The notes: generated from the letters alone by a model not told the origin. 64,000 nt of DNA from CAZRGZ01 sp964599775 (GCA_964599775.1 CAZRGZ010000002.1:47209-111208), one strand, 5' to 3'; positions 52,665 through 61,406 are shown, counted from the stretch's first letter. Made by a program: numbers and translations.

Positions 52665-53177
52665 TTAATTAGTCCCCCGCACCCAAGGCTGCCACCCCGC
52701 TCCATCCGGATTTGCTGTTCCTTTCAAAAGCCAAATTCTCTCGTAACCAGGGGCCGAACTACTAACACCCCCCTTTGCACACTGTTCGTTTAAATTACCG
52801 CTATGCGAATCTTCAAACAGCCCCCGCTGCGAGGAATAAATATATACATGCTTTTGCGTCGTGCGCCCATATAGCGAAAAATCAGTGTTGTTGCGGCAGT
52901 ATGAAACACTCCCAGAAGCCTGATTTTCAATAAAATTGTCCTTATTAAAAGCAATCAAGTTCTCTAGTCCAGCCTGACTAGCTGCTGGTGGCTGGCCGTT
53001 CTGTATCGTCCAAGTTTCAATCTCTTGACCCGAGGAACGTAAGTCAGCCTGCGCTCCGGTATTGACTGCATTACCCTGAATAGTGGTATACCCCACAATA
53101 ACAAGCGTACTTAATATGCCAACTACTACAATCACCACAAGTAGTTCTACAATGGTAAATCCGCGGTACTTATTCAT
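52665..53177 (-). CDS. Type IV pilin-like protein
   Basis: 170 residues. Prepilin signal RGFTIVELLVVIVVVGIL with Gly-Phe cleavage site and Glu at +5, then TLVIVGYTTIQGNAVNTGAQADLRSS as the alpha helix, and a globular part with two Cys (about 98 and 137; YCRNNTD, EQCAKGG) that may form a disulfide. Likely a pilus subunit or pseudopilin for DNA uptake or attachment. The assembly machine (pilB/pilC/pilD) is outside the window. TACCAT lies 9 bases before the ATG. Confidence 0.9.
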   Translation of the reverse strand: MNKYRGFTIVELLVVIVVVGILSTLVIVGYTTIQGNAVNTGAQADLRSSGQEIETWTIQNGQPPAASQAGLENLIAFNKDNFIENQASGSVSYCRNNTDFSLYGRTTQKHVYIYSSQRGLFEDSHSGNLNEQCAKGGVSSSAPGYERIWLLKGTANPDGAGWQPWVRGTN

Positions 53178-53240
53178 ATATTACTTATGGTAACATGTGT
53201 TGTGATGAGCGCATATATTTCGCGTGCCAGCGTAATCAGA

Positions 53241-54269
53241 TTAATCAGATAGTTCTTTCTTCATCTTATCCACCAACGGTAAGGCGGTAGGGTCAACATT
53301 ATTTAAAATGGCCATATACACACTCACGTAATCACTCAGTACAGCGCCCCACAGCATTTGTGCAATTAAATTATCGCCCTGCATATTAATAGTAATAGCT
53401 TTTGGTCGCTTTCCACTAAGCAGTCGGTCCATAATTTCAAAGCGGCGTTTTACCTGCGAATGATCAAAACCCGACACGAGATCAAATACGGCAAATGGCT
53501 TCTCTACCGGATGGCTCGTCCAGCCAGTGAATTCGTTGTGGCAGTATTCGGGCAGCTCATTATAAAAAGCCAGGTTTTTAGCATTTTCATTAACTGCTAC
53601 CTTCCATTTGTGTGCCACCGCAGCCATTTTCCCGCCATACACCACGGTCGTCTTGCCAATTGCTTTTTGCGCAAGTTGTTTCGCATAATTATCGGCTTCA
53701 GGCACGTCAGGGTGCCACTGAGCCATTTCGTTTTCCAGCCAAGATGCATTGGCAGCCATCTCAGCCAATGCGCCACCAACCAGGCCGTAGCTTTCAAGCA
53801 GCGCCACCAAAGCGCGAAGGTTATATATCACCCCCATACGCGGCTGCATGCCTTGGGGCAGCACCACTGCCGGATATTGCTTTTCGTCGGCAATTTCCAT
53901 CAAGCGACCACCCGACGAAATCACCGCAACTTTTGCATTCTTAGCCTCGGCATTGACCACAGCGCTGAGCGTTTCTTCCGTTCCGCCTGAGTAACTGATA
54001 GCAATCACCAGCGTATGTTCGCTGACATAGGCTGGCACCTCATAGCCACGCACAATTTCCAGTGGTATCGGCAGCTGCAACCAATCCCGTGCCATTTCGG
54101 CCGCCAAAGCCGAACCGCCCAGAGCCGCAACTACGATATTCGCTGGGGTAAAACCATCGCTTGGCCGTACCACCTCAGTTTCGGCCGCCACTTGCTCGTA
54201 TTCGTGAGTCACCACCTCTAAAATATTGCTAGAGTCACGCTGCTTCAGCACATTTTTATCATCGAGCAT
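53241..54269 (-). CDS. SIS-domain bifunctional phosphoglucose/phosphomannose isomerase
   Basis: 342 residues with two SIS domains (about 30-165 and 190-335). Sugar-phosphate binding motifs are SYSGGTEETLSAV near 93 and VVYGGKMAAVAHKWKVAVNENAKN near 220, plus the catalytic-type ELPEYCHNEFTGW. It follows pgi with a one-base gap on the same strand, so two different isomerase types are adjacent. It probably interconverts mannose-6-P/fructose-6-P or glucose-6-P/fructose-6-P. Confidence 0.88.
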   Translation of the reverse strand: MLDDKNVLKQRDSSNILEVVTHEYEQVAAETEVVRPSDGFTPANIVVAALGGSALAAEMARDWLQLPIPLEIVRGYEVPAYVSEHTLVIAISYSGGTEETLSAVVNAEAKNAKVAVISSGGRLMEIADEKQYPAVVLPQGMQPRMGVIYNLRALVALLESYGLVGGALAEMAANASWLENEMAQWHPDVPEADNYAKQLAQKAIGKTTVVYGGKMAAVAHKWKVAVNENAKNLAFYNELPEYCHNEFTGWTSHPVEKPFAVFDLVSGFDHSQVKRRFEIMDRLLSGKRPKAITINMQGDNLIAQMLWGAVLSDYVSVYMAILNNVDPTALPLVDKMKKELSD

Positions 54270-54270
54270 A

Positions 54271-55560
54271 CTACTCCCCTTTCAAAATTCGCTTGGTTTC
54301 AACTTTATAATCTTCCACACTTGGCTGGTCAAAGCTGTTTACGTTCATCAGCTGGCCCAAATACATCATCTCGATCATCTTAAACTGCATAAAAGCACCG
54401 ATGGAATATTCATCAATACCGTCCAGCACCACCTCAGCATACGGGAGCTCCGCTTTTTGGTAGGCCAGCTTTACCCCCTCTAAAATAGCACTCATTACTG
54501 TATTGGCAGTGCGACCACTCACCATTGGGTTTAGGTCTGGGAAGACCCTCTCGCTTGGCACGGCAATGTCTTCTGTTTTTTTGGCGCTCACAAACGTCGT
54601 AAATTTATCTTTCGGGCCGCCCAAATACAGCTGACCAACCGAGTGTAGATCAGTCGAGCCCAGGCTCACCGTCGGGGTAATACCAGCATACACAACCTCA
54701 CCATCTAGCGACTCCTTCTTGCCCACGCTTTCACCCATAAGCTGGCGATACCATTTTCCCAAACTCTCCAGTTCAATATGGAACATAAAATTGTCGTTGA
54801 TTGTCTTGCCCTGCTGGCGATAATATTCAAGCAATGCAGCCGACTCTGCCGCCATTTCCAAGTTATCCCGCGCCGCTACTGCCCCTTCACGAAGCGCCGC
54901 GACATTTAGTCCAATTGTCGCCAGCGGGAAAAGCCCCACCGCCGAAAATACTGAATAGCGGCCACCTACCATTTTTGGAATCGCCAGTGTGGCGATCTCT
55001 TGTGTGCGCGCCGCTTCCCACAAGCCGGAACCTTCATCGGTAATCGCCACCATTCGTTCCCGATAATCTGGAAACTTTTGGCGTAAAGCCCCTGCCACAA
55101 TTTCGAAATTCGCCATCGTTTCTGTCGTGCCACCCGACTTGCTAATCACACTTATCAAAATTTCATCCGGCGAATTCAATTGCTCTATCACTTTCACCGC
55201 CTGGGCTAGCCACTCCGCATCAGTCGTTTCAGCAAACAGCAATTTCGGGAAACGCTGGCTACTCAGCACATCGCTAAAGCCATATATCGCATCATACACC
55301 GCCTTGGTACCCAGATTAGAGCCGCCAATCCCTACCACAATATGGTATTTTAGTTCGCTACTCACCTTAGCATCCACCAGCTCTTGTACCGGCGCCAACT
55401 GCGTTTCATCGCTTGGCAAATTAACAGAAGCTTCATTTTCAACATAATCACCACTTGCCACTACCTGTTTCAAGCGAGCAGTGTATAGTTCAGCTTTATC
55501 TAATAATTGCTGCAATTCAGCTAATTCCATCAACTGCTTATTAAATTCAAATCGAATCAT
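54271..55560 (-). CDS. pgi: Glucose-6-phosphate isomerase
   Basis: 429 residues from MIRFEFNKQLMELAELQ; GAGGAGGGGGA directly precedes the ATG, excluding an upstream Met. PGI motifs: GIGGSNLGTKAVYDAIYG, SKSGGTTETMANFEI and the C-terminal FDQPSVEDYKVETKR. Catalytic Glu/His/Lys blocks are present (DLHSVGQLYLGGPKD). Interconverts G6P and F6P. -10 TATAAT lies upstream at about 55593-55598 (minus strand). Upstream lie the two structured intergenic elements. Confidence 0.95.
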   Translation of the reverse strand: MIRFEFNKQLMELAELQQLLDKAELYTARLKQVVASGDYVENEASVNLPSDETQLAPVQELVDAKVSSELKYHIVVGIGGSNLGTKAVYDAIYGFSDVLSSQRFPKLLFAETTDAEWLAQAVKVIEQLNSPDEILISVISKSGGTTETMANFEIVAGALRQKFPDYRERMVAITDEGSGLWEAARTQEIATLAIPKMVGGRYSVFSAVGLFPLATIGLNVAALREGAVAARDNLEMAAESAALLEYYRQQGKTINDNFMFHIELESLGKWYRQLMGESVGKKESLDGEVVYAGITPTVSLGSTDLHSVGQLYLGGPKDKFTTFVSAKKTEDIAVPSERVFPDLNPMVSGRTANTVMSAILEGVKLAYQKAELPYAEVVLDGIDEYSIGAFMQFKMIEMMYLGQLMNVNSFDQPSVEDYKVETKRILKGE

Positions 55561-55669
55561 TCCCCCTCCTCGTTCTTCGGGTTTGTATATACAATTATAG
55601 CAGCCCGATTTTAGTGAGTCTGTAGTGAATCGCACTATTACGACTACTCCGCAATGAAAGTCCAGATGC

Positions 55670-55751
55670 GGGTCCTGTCACCCGGTCCGCCCCTAAAATT
55701 GTTTTGACAAGCAAAAAACAATTTTGGGTGCTGCCCCGCCGGGCGCCACCC
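55670..55751 (+). repeat. Structured intergenic element family 1, copy 2
   Basis: 82 bp, same length as copy 1 (15222-15303, opposite strand). Blocks GGGTCCTGTCACC, GGTCCGCCCCTAAAA, TTTTGGGTGCTGCCCC and GCCGGGCGCCACCC match with few changes; the central hairpin (AAAATTGTTTT/AAAACAATTTT) is different in sequence but again self-complementary. The 21-bp outer inverted repeat of copy 1 is missing. Confidence 0.75.
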
Positions 55752-55819
55752 GTAGCCAAAATCTGTTCCCGCGCTGTAACTAGCAACGCAAAAACACGCC
55801 TAGCCACCTCAGAGCCTTG

Positions 55820-55937
55820 CCCTCCCTTCGTAAAAACAGACTCAAGCGTCGTCTGGGCCCAAGATTTTTCGGGCTTTTTTTGTAGAAAAAAGCCCGAAAA
55901 ATCCTGGCGTGTAACGGTCTGTTTGGCGAAGGGAGGG
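55820..55937 (-). ncRNA. Candidate structured RNA/repeat family 2, copy 2
   Basis: On the minus strand: outer stem CCCTCCCTTCG/CGAAGGGAGGG (11 bp, perfect), inner stem AACAGAC/GTCTGTT, conserved CGTTACACGCCAGGA, a 17-bp hairpin (ATTTTTCGGGCTTTTTT and inverse, 55864-55902), then TCTTGGGCC, ACGACGCTTGAG. Copy 1 at 19112-19223 has the same conserved blocks with different but still paired stems. The hairpin resembles a terminator; the conserved asymmetrical internal loop suggests a structured RNA. Confidence 0.6.
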
Positions 55938-56061
55938 TGAAGGTGAACAAGATGAGATTGAAGCCATACACAGAAAATAAGCAACAAAATATTGTGCAAC
56001 CAGTCCTGTTTATGCTAAAGTAGAAGCAAAGCATAGAGCAATAACTTATAGAGGTGGGAAT

Positions 56062-56688
56062 ATGAGTGCAAAAGCAAACGACCAATCAGTTACTGACGAC
56101 CAAGAACTGGCAAAAGTCCTAGCAAACAATGCCAATCAGCAAAAACAACAAACCGCAGCCGCAGCTGACGATGCACTGCAAGGCTTGCAATTCGAAGAAT
56201 CACCTGTTCCCTCACAAGGTGGCGGACAAACAGCACCCGCTACCGCCAGTGGTCAAAATACGCCTGGGCAAACAACTACAACCGCGACACCAACTATCAC
56301 CCCATCCCCTTCTGCCAGTGCTGCTGCCGCTGCTAAAAACGCGCCAAGCCCTGCTACGCCTTCTACTAGCGCAGCACCTTCTGGTCAAACTGCCGCACCC
56401 GCACCATCAACTCCACCGAAAACTTCACCAAGTACAGCAACAGGCGGTGCACTCGAAAATATCAAAAAGGACGCTCTTGAAGAACTACGCCCATTAGTCG
56501 ATAAACTTGACCTTCCACCCGAAGAAAAGTTTGACACCCTGCTGCTGATTATCCGGTCGACAGACGATCAAAGCTTGCTCGAGCCAGCACACGACGCCGC
56601 CAAAGCCATTGTTGATGAATCACGCCGTGCACAGGCACTGCTCGATGTTATTAAAGAAATTGACTATTTCTCAGCACAAACTACATAG
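56062..56688 (+). CDS. Hypothetical protein, low-complexity centre
   Basis: 208 residues. A Gln/Asn-rich head (1-60), a long Ala/Pro/Thr/Ser low-complexity stretch (about 65-130), and an acidic helical C-terminus (about 133-208: NIKKDALEELRPLVDKLDLP, then FDTLLLIIRSTDDQSLL) that looks like a folded domain. No signal peptide or membrane segment. Family not recognised. GAGGTGG lies 4 bases before the ATG; a strong terminator follows. Confidence 0.65.
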   Translation: MSAKANDQSVTDDQELAKVLANNANQQKQQTAAAADDALQGLQFEESPVPSQGGGQTAPATASGQNTPGQTTTTATPTITPSPSASAAAAAKNAPSPATPSTSAAPSGQTAAPAPSTPPKTSPSTATGGALENIKKDALEELRPLVDKLDLPPEEKFDTLLLIIRSTDDQSLLEPAHDAAKAIVDESRRAQALLDVIKEIDYFSAQTT

Positions 56689-56730
56689 TTCTTTAGCTCT
56701 TTAATTCTCCGTTCGAGATTCCTTATACAT

Positions 56731-56759
56731 AAAGAACTCCCCCTTTGGGGAGTTCTTTT
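56731..56759 (+). terminator. Intrinsic terminator
   Basis: Perfect 12-bp arms AAAGAACTCCCC/GGGGAGTTCTTT with loop CTTT and trailing T; ends the 56.1 kb gene before the convergent groL. Confidence 0.85.
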
Positions 56760-56785
56760 AGGCTGGGTGACAATTAAGCCGATCG

Positions 56786-58438
56786 CTACATCATCCCCAT
56801 ACCAGGCATGCCGCCACCCATACCACCAGCGGCCGGTGCTTCATTTTCTGGGATTTCTACCACCAACGCGCCCATAGTCATTGCAGTCGCAGCAATAGAT
56901 ACCGCATTTTGAATAGCCTGCTTCGTTACCCGAGCCGGATCGATAACGCCGGCAGCCTTAACGTCTACGACGCCCTTTTGTGGCTGCATGACGTTAATGC
57001 CGTGACCATCTTTGGCAGCTTCTACCTGCGCAAGTAATGCTTCGCTATTAAGGCCTGCGTTGTTCATGAGGTGGCGGAATGGCTGTGTCAAAGCAGCTTT
57101 CAAGATGCTGCGGCCGGCCACTTCGGCATCAACACCGGTGTCATCGATAGTTTTCGCTAGATTTACAAGAGTAACACCACCGCCAGGCACGATACCTTCA
57201 GCGAGCGCAGCCTTGGTTGAGGCCACTGCGTCATCTACACGGTCTTTCTTTTCGCCAATTTCAGTTTCGGTTGCCCCACCAACCTTGATAACTGCAACCT
57301 TGCCGCTAAGGGCAGCAGCGCGCTTTTCGTACTGTTCTTTGTCGTATTCGCTAGTTGCATTTTCGGCTTGCGTCAGAATTTGTGCAATACGGTTTTCAAC
57401 ATCGGCTACCGAACCAATACCTTCAATAATAGTGGTTTCGTCTTTACTCACAATCACGCGGCGAGCAGAACCCACTACACTGAGGTCAACGTTCTCAAAA
57501 GTGTACCCCTGGTCTTCGCTAATGACAGTTGCTCCAGTAAGCACGGCAATGTCTTGCAGGGTTTCTTTACGGCGGTCACCAAATGCCGGTGCCTTGACAG
57601 CTACAGTGTTAAAGGTACCTTTTAGTTTGTTGAGTACCAACACGCCAAGGGCTTCGCCTTCCACATCATCGGCAATTAGCACGACATCTTTTTTACCTGC
57701 TTGCGCCAGTTTTTCGAGCATTGGCAAGAATTCTTGCACACTTGAAACTTTTTTATCGGTCACAATAATCGCTGGCTTATCGTACACCGCCTCCTGGCGT
57801 GCTTGATCAGTCACCATCAAGGCGCTCACGAAACCACGGTCAAAGGTAAAGCCTTCTACGACATCGGCTTCCATCTCTAGGCCCTGGCCTTCTTCTACCG
57901 TAACCACACCGTCTTTGCCCACCTTTTCAATGACTTCAGCAATTAACTTACCAATTTTTTCATCACCAGCTGAAATAGAAGCTACCTCAGCCACGCGGCC
58001 TTTGGCGCCTTCAATGCTTTCCGACATTTTATCGAGCGATGCCAGTACTTCCGCCCCGGCAGCTTCCACGCCTTTGCGGAGCTCCATTGGGTTGTGCCCA
58101 GCGGCAATCAAGCGATTCGCTTCTTTTAGAATGCTGTAAGTAAGCACCGTTACCGTAGTGGTACCATCACCCGCCGCCTTGTTCATCTTGCTGGCAGCTT
58201 GCTTGATTAGTTCTGCACCAACGCTATAGCCAAGTGTTTCGTCGTCTTTGTTTGGCAGTTCGATGCTTTCTGCTACCGACACACCATCGTGCGTGACCGA
58301 TGGGCCACCATAACTTTTGCTAATTACCACGTTACGGCCTTTAGGCCCCATAGTCACCTTCACCGCGTCGTACAGTGCCTGTGCACCACCAAGCACACGC
58401 GCCCGTGCATCATCATCGTAAAAGACTTTCTTTGCCAT
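56786..58438 (-). CDS. groL: Chaperonin GroEL (Hsp60)
   Basis: 550 residues. Typical GroEL: KVTMGPKGRNVVI, AGDGTTTVTVL, EGMQFDRGY equivalent (EGFTFDRGFVSALMV), and the C-terminal GGM tail (GGMGGGMPGMGMM). Forms the 14-mer folding chamber with GroES. Transcribed from the CIRCE-controlled promoter upstream of groES. GC content and codon use match neighbours. Confidence 0.98.
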   Translation of the reverse strand: MAKKVFYDDDARARVLGGAQALYDAVKVTMGPKGRNVVISKSYGGPSVTHDGVSVAESIELPNKDDETLGYSVGAELIKQAASKMNKAAGDGTTTVTVLTYSILKEANRLIAAGHNPMELRKGVEAAGAEVLASLDKMSESIEGAKGRVAEVASISAGDEKIGKLIAEVIEKVGKDGVVTVEEGQGLEMEADVVEGFTFDRGFVSALMVTDQARQEAVYDKPAIIVTDKKVSSVQEFLPMLEKLAQAGKKDVVLIADDVEGEALGVLVLNKLKGTFNTVAVKAPAFGDRRKETLQDIAVLTGATVISEDQGYTFENVDLSVVGSARRVIVSKDETTIIEGIGSVADVENRIAQILTQAENATSEYDKEQYEKRAAALSGKVAVIKVGGATETEIGEKKDRVDDAVASTKAALAEGIVPGGGVTLVNLAKTIDDTGVDAEVAGRSILKAALTQPFRHLMNNAGLNSEALLAQVEAAKDGHGINVMQPQKGVVDVKAAGVIDPARVTKQAIQNAVSIAATAMTMGALVVEIPENEAPAAGGMGGGMPGMGMM

Positions 58439-58457
58439 TTACTCTCTCCTTCTTCTG

Positions 58458-58724
58458 TTATTTTACTGTCGCTAAGATATCGTCTTCTTTAACGATTAAG
58501 TATTCGGTACCGTCCATCTTCAGTTCAGTCGTACTGTATTCTTTGTAGATGATACGGTCACCCTTCTTCACGTTTTTGACCTCTGGGCCAACGGCTTCCA
58601 CCTTGGCAACTACCGTTTTTTCTTTGGCGTTATCTGGCAGATACAAGCCGCTTGCGGTTTGGGTTTTAGCTTCTTCGCGTACCGCAACCACGCGGTCGGC
58701 AAGAGGTGTAATAGGTGTACTCAT
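58458..58724 (-). CDS. groS: Co-chaperonin GroES
   Basis: 88 residues: PLADRVVAVREEAKTQTASGLYLPDNAKEKTVVAKV with the mobile loop (QTASGLYLP) and conserved GDRIIYKEYSTTELKMDGTEYLIVKEDDILA (GDRIIYKEYS). Caps GroEL. Start at 58724 with AGGGG about 11 bases upstream. A TTGCAA-17-TAAAAT promoter and a CIRCE operator lie upstream; groL follows by 19 bases. Confidence 0.97.
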   Translation of the reverse strand: MSTPITPLADRVVAVREEAKTQTASGLYLPDNAKEKTVVAKVEAVGPEVKNVKKGDRIIYKEYSTTELKMDGTEYLIVKEDDILATVK

Positions 58725-58779
58725 ACTGCTCGTTATCCCCTTTTTTAATTACTTCGTGTTTTCATTTTAGCTAAAAAAA

Positions 58780-58806
58780 TTAGCACTTGCAAGTGCCGAG
58801 TGCTAA
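58780..58806 (-). promoter_or_regulatory. CIRCE operator (HrcA) and groESL promoter
   Basis: TTAGCACTT-9-GAGTGCTAA is the CIRCE inverted repeat, with one mismatch from consensus TTAGCACTC. On the minus strand the groES -35 TTGCAA overlaps it and TAAAAT follows after 17 bases. HrcA should repress groES-groL in the absence of heat stress. The HrcA gene is not in the window. Confidence 0.9.
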
Positions 58807-58815
58807 TTTTACAAC

Positions 58816-58844
58816 TTGAAAAATAATTGTATTTATGCTATAAT
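58816..58844 (+). promoter_or_regulatory. Rightward promoter of the 66-aa membrane gene
   Basis: TTGAAA (58816-58821), 17-bp spacer, TATAAT (58839-58844) with the extended TG. It starts only 10 bases after the CIRCE operator, so HrcA or its absence could affect it as well. Confidence 0.65.
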
Positions 58845-58900
58845 ATATTTCACTGGCCAAGGTGGTCAGCTAGGACAGGGAAGGAACTCATGGACACCCC

Positions 58901-59101
58901 ATGGAGGTCATCGCCCTAGGACTTTTCATACTCCTGACCGGAGGCATGGCCCTGAACCGGGTCTACCCCTCATGGTGGCGTGTCATATGTGCCGTTGCCG
59001 GCGTGATCGCCGGTCTACAGCTGGGTCTGGCACTCCTGCCGGACTACTCGTTCAGTGAGTGGTTCTTCGAACAGCTGTTCAAGGACCTCTCCCGTCAGTA
59101 G
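58901..59101 (+). CDS. Small two-helix membrane protein, GC-rich insert
   Basis: 66 residues: MEVIALGLFILLTGGMALNRVYPSWWRV with two hydrophobic helices (about 3-18 and 27-48) and a charged end (FFEQLFKDLSRQ). GAAGGAA is 3 bases before an upstream ATG (58891-58893) that encodes only nine codons (MDTPWRSSP) ending at TAG inside this gene's start, so translation may be coupled through a leader peptide. Bases 58921-58980 contain 35 of 60 G/C, unlike groL and pgm on either side. No family recognised. Confidence 0.6.
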   Translation: MEVIALGLFILLTGGMALNRVYPSWWRVICAVAGVIAGLQLGLALLPDYSFSEWFFEQLFKDLSRQ

Positions 59102-59133
59102 TACCGCCCCCTCAACCAGCGGGGACCCTGTCC

Positions 59134-59170
59134 TCGCTTCCTAAGCGCTGCATAGCAGCTTTTAGGAAGC
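59134..59170. terminator. Two-sided terminator-like hairpin
   Basis: CGCTTCCTAA (59134-59143) pairs with TTAGGAAGCG (59161-59170), and inside it GCTGC pairs with GCAGC around ATA. It includes the pgm stop codon and lies 33 bases after the small membrane gene, so it can end transcription from both sides. Confidence 0.6.
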
Positions 59171-60931
59171 GTTTAGCACCACCTTCTCCATTTCACCCGA
59201 AAGCTGCTGAATAAAGCTTTGCACTTGCTTATACTGCGCTTTTACATCGTCATTAGCTGGCTCATACCACTGTACGTAAAATTTAATTTTTGGCTCAGTG
59301 CCGCTCGGGCGGACGGTAATACGGCACCGTGAATCGCCATTAAAAATGAGGGCGATCACATTGGCACTAATACATTCGAGCGGTATTTCCTCATCGGTTT
59401 CCATATTTTTCTCGGTGCGCGCCGCATGGTCACGTACCGCTGTTACCCGCTGACCACCAATTTCGGCTGGCGGGAGGGTGCGTAAGCGCGCCATGGCATC
59501 TTGCATAACCTTAAAACCATCCGCACCTTCGCAGTACACGCTGTCTAAGCGCTCAACAAATACTCCGTGCTGCGCAAATAGTTCGTATAAGCGATCTAGC
59601 AATGTTTTACCTTCGGCTTTTAGTTCAGCGGCGTGTTCGGCGGCGACTAAAGCACCAGCCGCGCCATCTTTCTCCCGAATATAATCACCCAATGTAATGC
59701 CGTAGCTTTCTTCGCCACCTATGAGGAATGTTTCGCCACCCCCCTCTTTTTTGGTCATAAGCTCGGCGATAAATTTAATACCAACGGGTAATTGATCGTA
59801 AGTAACACAGCCATAATGGTCGGTCAAAGCCTTTACCATATCTGTAGTCACAATCGTTTCAATAATATAGTCAGTTGGCTGCAGTTTGCCCTTTTCTTGG
59901 CGTTTGCGCAACACGTAATCTGTCGCCAAAGCGAATATTTGGTTGCCTGTGAGTGAGGTTACTTCGCTTTCATGGCGCACCATCACCCCAATACGGTCGG
60001 CATCTGGGTCATTGGTCATGGCAATATCGGCTTGCTCAGCCTGCAATTGCTCGATAGCCATGTCGTTCGCGCCTGGCTCTTCTGGGTTGGGTTTTCCGCC
60101 TTTTACTGTTGGGAAGTTGCCGTCTGGGTCCATTTGCGCTTCTACCAACGAAATATTTTCAAAACCTGCCTTACGGAGCACTGGCAAGACATTCGTTTGC
60201 CCCGCACCATGGAGTGGCGAATACACAATACTAAGGTCGCGTGCAGTTCCGACAGCTTCATTTACCACTGCTTGAATGTAGGCGTCATCATGCTCTTTGC
60301 CAAGCACCTCTATACGGCCTTCCGCCATTGCCTTATCGTAGTCAACAACCTTGATTTCCGTTACCGCGTTACCCATTTCTACCACCGCTTTGTCATGAGG
60401 TGCAACCAGCTGCCCACCATCACTCCAGTAGGCCTTAAAACCATTGTCGGCAGGCGGATTGTGGCTGGCACTAATCACGATTCCCGCTGCAAGCCCCATA
60501 TTACGCACGGTAAAGCTCAGTTGCGGCGTGGCGCGGAAATTATCATACACATAGGTCTTAAAACCATGCGCGGCACATACGCCTGCCACATAGCGCATAA
60601 ATTCTTCACCACTCAGGCGTGTATCACGCACAATCGCAATACCCTTTTCGCCGGCATTGGGATCGTGCTGGAGTACGTACTGGCAAAGTGCTTGCGCGGC
60701 CTCGCCCATGGTGACTTTATTAATACGATTGCTGCCCAGGCCGGTTTTGCCCCGAATCCCACCAGTACCAAATTCAATCTTTTTAAAAAAAGCGTCTTCG
60801 AGCGCCTGCCACTCCCCCGCCTGAATCATTCCTTCTAGTTCTTCACGATAGTCATCATACTTTGGCTCGGAAAGCCATGCTTCAACATTTGCAGCCGCTG
60901 CTTCAGATAAATGTGTTTTGTAGTCATTCAT
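59162..60931 (-). CDS. Phosphoglucomutase/phosphomannomutase (type 2)
   Basis: 589 residues from MNDYKTHLSEAAAANVE at 60931; AGGAGG lies 10 bases upstream, so 13 residues of a longer reading are not used. The phosphoserine loop is ISASHNPPADNGFKAY; metal-binding DPDADRIGVMV, sugar loop GGEESYG and phosphate-binding RPSGTEPKIKFYVQWY are all present. It interconverts hexose-1- and 6-phosphates for glycan synthesis. Confidence 0.95.
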   Translation of the reverse strand: MNDYKTHLSEAAAANVEAWLSEPKYDDYREELEGMIQAGEWQALEDAFFKKIEFGTGGIRGKTGLGSNRINKVTMGEAAQALCQYVLQHDPNAGEKGIAIVRDTRLSGEEFMRYVAGVCAAHGFKTYVYDNFRATPQLSFTVRNMGLAAGIVISASHNPPADNGFKAYWSDGGQLVAPHDKAVVEMGNAVTEIKVVDYDKAMAEGRIEVLGKEHDDAYIQAVVNEAVGTARDLSIVYSPLHGAGQTNVLPVLRKAGFENISLVEAQMDPDGNFPTVKGGKPNPEEPGANDMAIEQLQAEQADIAMTNDPDADRIGVMVRHESEVTSLTGNQIFALATDYVLRKRQEKGKLQPTDYIIETIVTTDMVKALTDHYGCVTYDQLPVGIKFIAELMTKKEGGGETFLIGGEESYGITLGDYIREKDGAAGALVAAEHAAELKAEGKTLLDRLYELFAQHGVFVERLDSVYCEGADGFKVMQDAMARLRTLPPAEIGGQRVTAVRDHAARTEKNMETDEEIPLECISANVIALIFNGDSRCRITVRPSGTEPKIKFYVQWYEPANDDVKAQYKQVQSFIQQLSGEMEKVVLNAS

Positions 60932-60987
60932 AAAATAATACCCTCCTATGTGGTGGGTATTATTGTACATGATTTTGTGAGAGGTAA

Positions 60988-61395
60988 CTACTCTTTTCTC
61001 TGGGGTCCGTTCAATAAATCACCAATGGATTGACCACCGCGCATTTCTTCTTGAGCTGCCTGGGCTTCTTCTACGCTGCCTGGGCCGCCGGTAGCTTCAC
61101 CAAGTTCTTTTTTCATAACTTCTCCGCTATCGTTAAATCCGGGTAGTACATTTCCTGCGCCCCTATCTACATCAGATAGTCCTGTCTGAGGGTTCCGGTA
61201 GGCTTCATCGCCTAACCTTCTAGCGGGTTGTTCACTATTAAGCAGCTCGTTAATTGATGGGCTTTGTTCGGGAGAAGTAGGTAACTCCTCTAACTGTTCC
61301 GTCTCTCCAACCTGCTTTGTTTCGTCAGGCTTCTTATTGTTTAAAAACTCGTTCACTCGATTAAACTCTGCGCCTGGTCCTGGGCGTTCTGCCAT
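60988..61395 (-). CDS. Hypothetical acidic protein with three short repeats
   Basis: 135 residues, hydrophilic and disordered-looking (rich in Glu, Gly, Pro, Asn). Three copies of a short motif are spaced along it: RVNEFLNNKKP (13-23), SINELLNSEQP and SIGDLLNGPQR (C-terminus). The pattern [IV]x[DE][FL]LN may be a docking peptide. AAAGGAG lies 6 bases before the ATG, 11 bases after the murE-like stop, so the two are co-transcribed. Function unknown. Confidence 0.65.
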   Translation of the reverse strand: MAERPGPGAEFNRVNEFLNNKKPDETKQVGETEQLEELPTSPEQSPSINELLNSEQPARRLGDEAYRNPQTGLSDVDRGAGNVLPGFNDSGEVMKKELGEATGGPGSVEEAQAAQEEMRGGQSIGDLLNGPQRKE

Positions 61396-61406
61396 AATCG
61401 TCTCCT

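Larger units (their letters stand above)
55561..56061. other. Intergenic stretch pgi to the 56.1 kb gene
   Basis: Contains the second copies of both structured element families (55670-55751 and 55820-55937) within 190 bases, the pgi promoter (TATAAT near 55595) and, near 56010, a TGCTAAAGT box that can serve the rightward gene. No coding frame is convincing. Confidence 0.6.

Noticed and set aside
57012..57806. 264-codon rightward frame inside groL
   Set aside because: Antisense to GroEL; Ser/Ala/Thr-rich composition reflects the complement of GroEL codons.
59972..60838. 288-codon rightward frame inside the phosphohexomutase gene
   Set aside because: Antisense to conserved mutase motifs; no start signals.
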